This document shows, in pieces, positions 1-4,590 of a stretch of DNA of 7,129 nucleotides. A program made the position numbers and the translations under genes. Every line of letters begins with the position of its first letter. The first letter of the stretch is position 1. The DNA comes from Rhodoluna limnophila (GTDB lineage: Bacteria > Actinomycetota > Actinomycetes > Actinomycetales > Microbacteriaceae), in assembly GCA_943326655.2 (NCBI GenBank), contig CALPUC020000045.1, forward strand, positions 1-7,129. Reading direction: 5' to 3'. The notes below the pieces were generated by a model, which was given only the letters and a program-made list of their open reading frames with translations, had not been told where the DNA came from and did not search any database.

Positions 1-894
1 CAGCAGAACCACGTTGATTAGCGCTGCCGCAATCAGGAGCGGGAAAACTATTCGCGGCGGCACCGAGCGCAAAGACAGCACGCTCGCCGACCCAGCCAGC
101 AAGCCCATGATGGCTAGCCCGCCGATTGCAAAGGCATTGGGCAAACTTGGCGACTGGGTTACCGTGATTGCGGTTGCCAGCATCGCGACAACGCCGATAA
201 CAATCGCCGAGACTCCTTGTCCGAGAATGTGGGGCAAAGAATTCACGCCGGTTAGTTGGTCTGCTTCCCGATCTGGCAGTGCGTTGGCGAAGTGAGCTGC
301 AATTCCGAGAAGGGCAGCCACGGCAACAATCCAGCTTGGTGGCCAATAAGGATTGGGATCGGCTGCCGCAGCGAAAACCGGTAGGGCTCCGAAACCAACC
401 GCGTAAGTAATTGCAGACGACCAATTTGTTTTCATCCCGAGGTTGTACGCCCAACCAGAAAGAAGCATTAGAAACATCACTGCTGCCGCAATAGGGCTAA
501 AGAAGAATGCTAGTAGCTGAGCCAATCCAGCAGAAACAAGTGAAACTAATCTGAGCGTCGACACGCTTACTAGGCCATTGGCAGCAGGTTTGTCAGCGCG
601 ACCTGCTGCTATATCGCGCTTGTAATCGAGCCAATCGTTCGACAGCCCAACGGAAATTTGCTGCAGTAATACAACCGCAAAAATCGCCAGGCTCGAAGCG
701 ATTGAAGAGTTGTGAGCAAAAGCTATCAGCCCCGCAAAGGAAGAAACCGCTAAGCAGGGAAGTGGGTGGGTGCACCTGATAAGTGCAATCACCTGTCGTT
801 TGAGCCCTGCCAAGTTGAACCTCCGCCCAGCTATCCAAGTTGCTACTTGGTTGCCAAACAGCCTAGGTGATTGTGGCTCAGAGCGTCGATTCAT
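1..894 (-). CDS. UbiA-family prenyltransferase (3' end beyond the window)
   Basis: Integral membrane enzyme of the UbiA superfamily, which transfers a prenyl chain from a polyprenyl diphosphate to an aromatic or other acceptor in lipid, quinone, haem or pigment synthesis. The frame is open for 298 codons from ATG at 894 to the window edge, about the usual family length, so few codons are probably missing. The first Asp-rich Mg/diphosphate motif is NDWLDYKRD (D87, D90, D94), followed by GRADKP. The second is ALPDREADQ (D208, D212), followed by TGVNSLPHILG. About eight hydrophobic segments surround these, the last ending at the edge. ATG 894 is the first start after an in-frame stop; no clear Shine-Dalgarno precedes it. 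It lies 12 bp after the HhH gene stop, so the two are probably co-transcribed. The LPDREAD form resembles uncharacterised actinobacterial UbiA proteins rather than a clear MenA, UbiA or CtaB; the substrate is unknown. Family call confident, specific role not. Confidence 0.9.
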   Translation of the reverse strand, partial: MNRRSEPQSPRLFGNQVATWIAGRRFNLAGLKRQVIALIRCTHPLPCLAVSSFAGLIAFAHNSSIASSLAIFAVVLLQQISVGLSNDWLDYKRDIAAGRADKPAANGLVSVSTLRLVSLVSAGLAQLLAFFFSPIAAAVMFLMLLSGWAYNLGMKTNWSSAITYAVGFGALPVFAAAADPNPYWPPSWIVAVAALLGIAAHFANALPDREADQLTGVNSLPHILGQGVSAIVIGVVAMLATAITVTQSPSLPNAFAIGGLAIMGLLAGSASVLSLRSVPPRIVFPLLIAAALINVVLL

Positions 895-906
895 TAAATC
901 GGCTGA

Positions 907-1119
907 CTAGCGAAAACGAATCTTCTTCGCGTCCATGATTTGACGAATTCTTGCGATTGAGGATTTGCCCATTCCGTGAAGGTCAGTTAGTTCGTCCAGG
1001 GTGATTTTTCTCAGGTCTGAAATTCGGAACAGTTTGGCTTCCACCAGCGCGCGTCTGGCCGGACCGGATAAACCGATTTTCCGCCACTCGGCTTCGAGCG
1101 CTTCCTGTTCGTTTCGCAT
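907..1119 (-). CDS. Small helix-hairpin-helix protein (RNAP alpha-CTD-like fold)
   Basis: A 70-aa basic protein. Residues about 14-63 contain a pattern like the C-terminal domain of the RNA polymerase alpha subunit: GLSGPARRALVEAKL, then SDLRKITLDELTDL, then the hairpin LHGMGKSSIARIRQ (residues 48-60, G49 and G51). Such HhH modules usually bind DNA backbone non-specifically or mediate protein contacts; no catalytic domain is attached. The N-terminus (residues 1-14) is Glu-rich and predicted helical. ATG 1119 has a TAAACT box exactly 6 nt upstream and no Shine-Dalgarno, so a leaderless transcript is plausible. It is first of an apparent two-gene operon with the UbiA prenyltransferase and divergent from the DUF429 gene. 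The precise function is unknown; DNA binding is inferred from the fold. Confidence 0.8.
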   Translation of the reverse strand: MRNEQEALEAEWRKIGLSGPARRALVEAKLFRISDLRKITLDELTDLHGMGKSSIARIRQIMDAKKIRFR

Positions 1120-1125
1120 CGTTTC

Positions 1126-1131
1126 AGTTTA
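1126..1131 (-). promoter_or_regulatory. Putative leaderless -10 box (TAAACT) for the HhH-UbiA operon
   Basis: On the minus strand TAAACT is followed by six bases (GAAACG) and then the ATG at 1119. This puts the box at -12 to -7 if transcription starts at the A of the ATG. That is the TANNNT arrangement known from leaderless actinobacterial genes. No convincing -35 was found; TTAGCC at about 1150-1155 is the best weak candidate. Inferred from spacing only. Confidence 0.5.
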
Positions 1132-1167
1132 GGGGCGAAGAGTTTTTCGGGCTAAAGGGTCAAGAGT

Positions 1168-1173
1168 TAGGGT
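1168..1173 (+). promoter_or_regulatory. Putative leaderless -10 box (TAGGGT) for the DUF429 gene
   Basis: TAGGGT is followed by six bases (TTAGGT) and then the ATG at 1180, so it sits at -12 to -7 for a transcript starting at the ATG. The only purine-rich stretch near the start (AGG at 1176-1178) is too close to act as a ribosome binding site. The -35 region would fall near 1144-1150, overlapping that of the opposing promoter, so the two may compete for polymerase. Confidence 0.5.
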
Positions 1174-1179
1174 TTAGGT

Positions 1180-1914
1180 ATGTTGATTGCCGGCCTCGAT
1201 CTAGCCGCAGAGCCCAAGGGAACTGCAATTGCGGTTATTGAGTGGGATTCGAAGAAAGCTCGCCTCGTTTCTCTCAATCTAGGCGTCGACGACGACTTGG
1301 CGCTGCGCACCGCTCTGGATGTTGAAAAAATCGGAATCGACTGCGCTTTGGGTTGGCCGATGGAATTCGTCGCCTTTTTGAATGAACACCAAGATGTGGG
1401 TGGCAAGCCCACGCCATTCGATGGCGGCTTAGAACTCCGGCGGAGGCTGGCTCATCGAGAAACTGATCGCGCGGTTCGGGAGATCACTGGAAAATGGCCA
1501 CTGAGTGTTTCAACCGATCGTCTGGGCATGACCGCGATTCGTTGTGCTGGGCTGCTATCTGTATTCGGAGCCTATTTCGACGTGGATCGATCCGGAGTAG
1601 GGAAAGTGGTTGAAGTTTACCCAGGGGCCGCACTTCGCCATTGGTTGGTTGAAACTAGTGGGTATCGAAACTCTTCGATCGTGCGAGAGGAACTCATCTC
1701 GCAACTTCATGATTTAGCGCCTTGGCTTGATTTGGGGATTTACCGAGAGTTGATGGTTGAGTCGTGCGACGCATTTGATGCTGCCTTTGCCGCGCTGGCA
1801 GCAAGAGCCTCCGAGCGAGGGCTTTCAAACGCCCCTGGGCCAATTCATCTTTCGACAGCAAAAGTGGAAGGTTGGATTCATTTGCCGAAGGGCGCACTAG
1901 AAGAACTCTTGTAG
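1180..1914 (+). CDS. DUF429 family protein (predicted RNase H-fold enzyme)
   Basis: A 244-aa soluble protein matching the DUF429 pattern along its whole length. It has GLDLA at 5-9 (first acidic residue D7) and IGIDCALGWP at 51-60 (family GIDxPxGxP; D54). The HRETDRAVREI segment (92-102) precedes STDRLGMTAIR (111-121). VVEVYPGA follows at 143-150 (E145), then DAFDAAFAALAARA at 197-210 (D197, D200) and EGWIHLP at 230-236. The spaced acidic residues suit a metal-dependent RNase H-like fold, which is why the family is called a predicted nuclease, but its activity and substrate are not established. In the second motif the usual Pro is Ala (DCALG). Start at ATG 1180: a leaderless -10 box lies 6 nt upstream and MLIAGLDLA places the first strand at the N-terminus as expected. 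Divergent from the HhH gene across 60 bp. A role in nucleic acid metabolism is inference. Confidence 0.88.
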   Translation: MLIAGLDLAAEPKGTAIAVIEWDSKKARLVSLNLGVDDDLALRTALDVEKIGIDCALGWPMEFVAFLNEHQDVGGKPTPFDGGLELRRRLAHRETDRAVREITGKWPLSVSTDRLGMTAIRCAGLLSVFGAYFDVDRSGVGKVVEVYPGAALRHWLVETSGYRNSSIVREELISQLHDLAPWLDLGIYRELMVESCDAFDAAFAALAARASERGLSNAPGPIHLSTAKVEGWIHLPKGALEELL

Positions 1915-1956
1915 ATGCAGAGCCGTTTTGCCTACTAAGATTTTGGTCAATGTAAA

Positions 1957-1962
1957 TATTCT
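1957..1962 (+). promoter_or_regulatory. Possible -10 box (TATTCT) upstream of the LamG gene
   Basis: The 103-bp gap 1915-2017 holds an AT-rich patch, TAAATATTCT (1953-1962), in which TATTCT fits TANNNT. Transcription from there would give a leader of roughly 50 nt. No good -35 is present 16-18 bp upstream, and the start codon at 2018 has only a weak GGA (2010-2012) as ribosome binding site. No hairpin plus T-run terminator is visible after the DUF429 stop, so read-through from that gene is possible. Confidence 0.25.
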
Positions 1963-2017
1963 CTGAGCCGAATGTTTCAGAACGTTTATTCCGCTACATC
2001 CAATCGAATGGATCAAC

Positions 2018-2902
2018 ATGGCAAGCAAGTTCAACACCCTTGGCAGAATCTCGGCGCTCGCTGGTATTGCTCTTATTTTTGCCGTGTCGACCACAGGCGC
2101 AATGGCAGCATCCACGCCGACCAATCAATGGAAGTTCAACGAAGCTGCGGCTGGAGCCGCTGCGGTTGACTCGGTTGGCAGCAACTCGGGAACAGCTTTC
2201 GGGAACCCGGCGCCTCAGCCTTCCACCGAGGTTGCTTACACCTCACCTGCTAACCCGGGCAGCATGCAGTTTGACGGGCAGAACTATTTCGAAGTAACAA
2301 ACATTCTTTCTGCCGATTTCACCATCTGTGCATGGATCAAAACCTTATCCACCGGCGGCGACTGGCACTGGATTGGTGCAAACATCATCGAAGCTGAAGT
2401 TGGTGGTTACGGCCTTGACTACGGCTTTGGAATCAACAACGAAGGCAAGCTGATGTTTGGTAATGGCGGAGTGCTCAATGGTGGCGAGGCTGACGCGAAT
2501 ACCATGGGAAACACCGTTGTCGCCGACAACACCTGGCACGAGGTTTGCGTAACTCGAAACAACACCACCGGCGAGAACATTCTGTTCGTTGACGGTAATC
2601 AGGATGCATCAGGATTCACCGGGGTAGGGCTCCTCACCGCGAACCCGGTCGCAAGAATCGCTAGCGGTACCGATGGCGCTGCGCCTTTCGTTGGTTTTAT
2701 TGATGACCTTCGTCTTTACACCCAAGTTTTGCCTGGGACGGAAATCGCATCTAATTTCGAAACAGACGAAGTGATTTATCAGTCGGGGGTTGGTTTGGCC
2801 AACACCGGAAACGACAGTAGGGCACTACTAGCTCTTGGCGGCTCGCTATTGCTGGCCGGAGCGGGTGCCATTGCTTTTGCTCGGTTCAAGCGAGCTAGTT
2901 AG
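2018..2902 (+). CDS. Secreted LamG-domain protein with LANTG sortase signal
   Basis: A 294-aa surface protein predicted to be exported and covalently anchored to the cell wall. Residues 1-30 form a Sec signal peptide (basic start, hydrophobic core ALAGIALIFAV, cleavage after AMA30). Residues about 36-250 form a LamG/concanavalin-like jelly roll with typical strands: FDGQNYFEVT (85-94), FTICAWIKT (101-109), WHEVCVTR (173-180), ILFVDG (189-194) and FVGFIDDLRLY (224-234). C104 and C177 could form a disulfide. The end carries LANTG (260-264), a hydrophobic helix (about 268-288) and a basic tail (RFKRAS), a complete cell-wall sorting signal of the LAxTG type associated with class E sortases in actinobacteria. 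No sortase gene is in the window. LamG domains often bind glycans or proteins; the ligand here is unknown. ATG 2018 is chosen because it gives a well-formed signal peptide. The last 57 bp overlap the convergent membrane-protein gene. Confidence 0.9.
   Translation: MASKFNTLGRISALAGIALIFAVSTTGAMAASTPTNQWKFNEAAAGAAAVDSVGSNSGTAFGNPAPQPSTEVAYTSPANPGSMQFDGQNYFEVTNILSADFTICAWIKTLSTGGDWHWIGANIIEAEVGGYGLDYGFGINNEGKLMFGNGGVLNGGEADANTMGNTVVADNTWHEVCVTRNNTTGENILFVDGNQDASGFTGVGLLTANPVARIASGTDGAAPFVGFIDDLRLYTQVLPGTEIASNFETDEVIYQSGVGLANTGNDSRALLALGGSLLLAGAGAIAFARFKRAS
2795..2899 (+). other. Cell-wall sorting signal (LANTG, helix, basic tail)
   Basis: Codes for LANTG, a short polar linker (NDSR), a Gly/Ala/Leu-rich membrane helix and the tail ARFKRAS. 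All three parts of a sortase signal are present in the right order and at the very C-terminus. Ala at the second position (LAxTG rather than LPxTG) points to a class E sortase. The tail-coding part lies in the antisense overlap with the neighbouring gene. Confidence 0.8.
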
Positions 2903-3286
2903 TTTCTTCTTTATAAAGAGAAAGTAGCCGTAGGCGGCCGAGAAGCTGAAACCGACAGCGGCATAGAGAATTGTGAACCAGTTCAGTGTGGCTGGAAGTA
3001 GCAGAGTCAGAACGCCAAGTGCGAAGGCGCTGAACATCATCACGCGAGCGGCTAGGTAGACGCCGTCTTCGGAGCCTTTTCTGGCATGGGCAAACATGTT
3101 TCCCGCTAGCGCCACCAGAGTGATTCCGGTCATGCGCATCGACCACTCCAACGCTGGGTTGGAAGCTAGCCCCAAGAGCTCATTGAAGAACTGGGGTGTT
3201 GCCACGAGGGCAATCGCACTCAGACCAAAAACGGTTGAGCCGGTGAGTAGAACTTTTTGAAGCGCCGACAGATTGTTTTTACTCAT
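2846..3286 (-). CDS. Four-helix membrane protein coupled to the P450 gene, unknown function
   Basis: A 146-aa protein I cannot assign to a named family. It has four predicted membrane helices at about 11-29, 48-66, 78-97 and 103-125. The conserved-looking core WSMRMTGITLVALAGNMFAHARK (48-70) carries the only intramembrane-edge charges, and basic residues after helices 2 and 4 (HARK, IKKKL) suggest both termini are cytoplasmic. No signal peptide, haem or iron-sulphur ligands are visible, so it is not an evident redox partner. The start ATG at 3286 overlaps the P450 stop in ATGAGTAA (8 bp), with an AAGGTGA ribosome binding site just upstream inside the P450 gene, which indicates translational coupling. 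The last 18 residues after IKKKL are polar (Ser/Lys/Gln) and coded antisense to the LamG protein's anchor. It may anchor or support the P450 reaction; that is inference from gene order only. Confidence 0.8.
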   Translation of the reverse strand: MSKNNLSALQKVLLTGSTVFGLSAIALVATPQFFNELLGLASNPALEWSMRMTGITLVALAGNMFAHARKGSEDGVYLAARVMMFSAFALGVLTLLLPATLNWFTILYAAVGFSFSAAYGYFLFIKKKLTSSLEPSKSNGTRSGQQ

Positions 3287-4466
3287 TAGTCACCTTCACG
3301 CTTTCGTATCCTCGAAGAACAAAACCAGGACGTCTCACCGGTTGTTCCGTAAGTCTAAGGTTTGGATACTTCACCATCAAAGCTGGAAGCGAAGTGGTCA
3401 TTTCCATTCTGGCCAGTGGTGCTCCGATGCAGAAGTGGATGCCGGCGCCGAAACCGATTTGTGGGTTCGGATCGCGAGTGATGTCCATCTCGGTTGGGTT
3501 TTCAAACACGCTTTCGTCGCGGTTGGCAGACCCGAGCAGAGAAGCAATCTTCTGGCCCTCTTTCACCATCACGCCGCCAATTTCAACATCGGAGGTGGCG
3601 GTTCGCTCGAAGAGGTGAAGCGGTGCATCGAAGCGGATGAATTCGTCCACGGCGGTGTCGGCTAGCGCAAAAGGGTTACTGGCAAGGAGGTCAAACTGGT
3701 CGGGGCATTCCATTAGAGCCACGAATCCGTTCCCAAACCCGTTGACGCTAGCCTCGTGACCAGCGTTTAGAAGTAGCACGCAGGTGGCGATGAGTTCCTG
3801 AGCATTTAGTTTCTGCCCATCCTCTTCAACGGCGGCAAGGTCGCTGATCAGATCGGTGCCAGGGTTGCGTTTGCGTTCAACCATGAGGCCGCGAACGTAT
3901 TCGGCAAATTCTTGGCTGGCCTGCTGCGCTTCCAACTGAGTTTGTTCGCTCGGGTTCACCTCATACATCTTCACTATGGCCTGCGACCAAGGGCGAAGCA
4001 GGTGTTCGTCTTCGTCTGGGAAACCGAGCAGCGCGGCAATTACCTTGACTGGGAGCGGTTCGGCAAAGTCGGCAATCACATCGAATTCACCGGTGGTCTC
4101 GAGCTTGGCCTCGATGTTTTTGAGAAGTTGTTCGGTTAGTCGCTCCACATCTGGGCGCATGCTTTCGATCTTGTTTTTGTTGAAAGCTTTCACCAGAAGT
4201 GAGCGAAGTCGAGTGTGCTTCGGGGGTTCACTGTCGAGCAGGCTGTCGCTGTGAAGCCAGTTGAAGGTATCCCAGTCTTCGTCTGGGGTGCGAGGCTTGA
4301 AAATTCGTCCTAGTGATCTATTTCTAAGCACCGCGTTTGCGTCCTGGTAGGTGGCAGCTAGAAACAGTTGGGATTCTTCGTGCCAAACGGGCTTGCCAAC
4401 TTTTCGCAACTCAGCCAGTGCCGGATAGGGGTTTTCCATGAAATCTGGATTCGAGAAATCAATCAC
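3279..4466 (-). CDS. Cytochrome P450 (bacterial soluble class)
   Basis: A 395-aa haem-thiolate monooxygenase with the normal bacterial length and no membrane anchor. Visible landmarks are ENPYPALAELR (11-21), the C-helix EPPKHTRLR (80-88), the I-helix NAGHEASVN (234-242), the ExxR salt bridge EFIR (275-278), SANRD (313-317) and the haem loop FGAGIHFCIG (339-348) with thiolate ligand C346. In the I-helix the usual acid-alcohol pair (E/D-T) is E238-A239, with Ser at 240; the same Ala-Ser replacement is known in P450eryF (CYP107A1). Start: GTG 4466, because the next in-frame Met (M10) would cut off the conserved NPDFMENPYPAL region. AAGGA abuts the GTG, too close for a ribosome binding site, while TATTCT lies exactly 6 nt before it, suggesting a leaderless mRNA. 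No ferredoxin or reductase gene is in the window, so electrons must come from elsewhere. Substrate unknown. It is followed by the overlapping membrane-protein gene. Confidence 0.95.
   Translation of the reverse strand: MIDFSNPDFMENPYPALAELRKVGKPVWHEESQLFLAATYQDANAVLRNRSLGRIFKPRTPDEDWDTFNWLHSDSLLDSEPPKHTRLRSLLVKAFNKNKIESMRPDVERLTEQLLKNIEAKLETTGEFDVIADFAEPLPVKVIAALLGFPDEDEHLLRPWSQAIVKMYEVNPSEQTQLEAQQASQEFAEYVRGLMVERKRNPGTDLISDLAAVEEDGQKLNAQELIATCVLLLNAGHEASVNGFGNGFVALMECPDQFDLLASNPFALADTAVDEFIRFDAPLHLFERTATSDVEIGGVMVKEGQKIASLLGSANRDESVFENPTEMDITRDPNPQIGFGAGIHFCIGAPLARMEMTTSLPALMVKYPNLRLTEQPVRRPGFVLRGYESVKVTNE
3290..3296 (-). promoter_or_regulatory. Ribosome binding site AAGGTGA inside the P450 gene end
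   Basis: AAGGTGA on the minus strand ends 3 nt before the membrane-protein ATG at 3286 and lies in the last codons of the P450 gene. It is the clearest Shine-Dalgarno in the window and supports ATG 3286 as the start and coupled re-initiation after the P450 stop. Confidence 0.6.
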
Positions 4467-4472
4467 TCCTTG

Positions 4473-4478
4473 AGAATA
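4473..4478 (-). promoter_or_regulatory. Putative leaderless -10 box (TATTCT) for the P450 operon
   Basis: On the minus strand TATTCT is followed by six bases (CAAGGA) and then GTG at 4466, the same -12 to -7 placement as in the HhH and DUF429 genes. No clear -35 hexamer is present 16-18 bp upstream. Inferred from sequence spacing. Confidence 0.5.
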
Positions 4479-4524
4479 CTCTGAAGCCCTGGTCGAGAGG
4501 TTCCGAGCTGGCTAAAGCCCCCGA

Positions 4525-4552
4525 TTAAAACACCGTAAAACAGGGCTAGAAT
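4525..4552 (+). promoter_or_regulatory. Putative promoter for the IPT/TIG surface protein
   Basis: TAGAAT (4547-4552) matches the -10 consensus at 5 of 6 positions. TTAAAA (4525-4530), 16 bp upstream, is a partial -35. Transcription would start near 4559, giving a leader of about 30 nt that ends with GGAAG (4584-4588), 2 nt before the ATG at 4591, a ribosome binding site with short spacing. The gene therefore appears leadered, unlike the P450 gene on the other side of this 124-bp gap (4467-4590). Confidence 0.45.
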
Positions 4553-4590
4553 TAGGTTGCCGTGTAGGCAAAAACGAACGTTTGGAAGTC

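Noticed and set aside
593..838. Open frame of 81 codons on the minus strand
   Set aside because: It overlaps the UbiA gene in another frame; the UbiA frame carries both Asp-rich motifs across the same region.
1980..1987. GAACGTTT upstream of the LamG gene, repeated upstream of the IPT gene (4576-4583), as a shared operator
   Set aside because: The same 8-mer occurs in reverse complement inside the IPT coding sequence (5814-5821) and its distance to the two starts differs (30 versus 7 nt between), so a shared regulatory site is not supported.
1915..2017. Terminator between the DUF429 and LamG genes
   Set aside because: No stem with a following T-run could be found by eye in this gap.
1694..2124. 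Minus-strand open frames opposite the DUF429 end and the LamG start
   Set aside because: They run antisense to well-supported genes, match no family I recognise and have no evident ribosome binding site.
3273..3665. Open frame of 130 codons on the plus strand
   Set aside because: It lies antisense to the P450 gene over its conserved haem-loop and C-terminal region; the protein has no recognisable domain and the P450 match is complete.
4437..4439. ATG (Met10) as the P450 start
   Set aside because: It would remove the conserved N-terminal segment before ENPYPAL and has no ribosome binding site; GTG 4466 with a -10 box 6 nt upstream fits better.
4467..4590. Small RNA or attachment site in the P450-IPT gap
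   Set aside because: The gap is fully accounted for by the two putative divergent promoters; no tRNA-like fold, direct repeat pair or strong hairpin is apparent.
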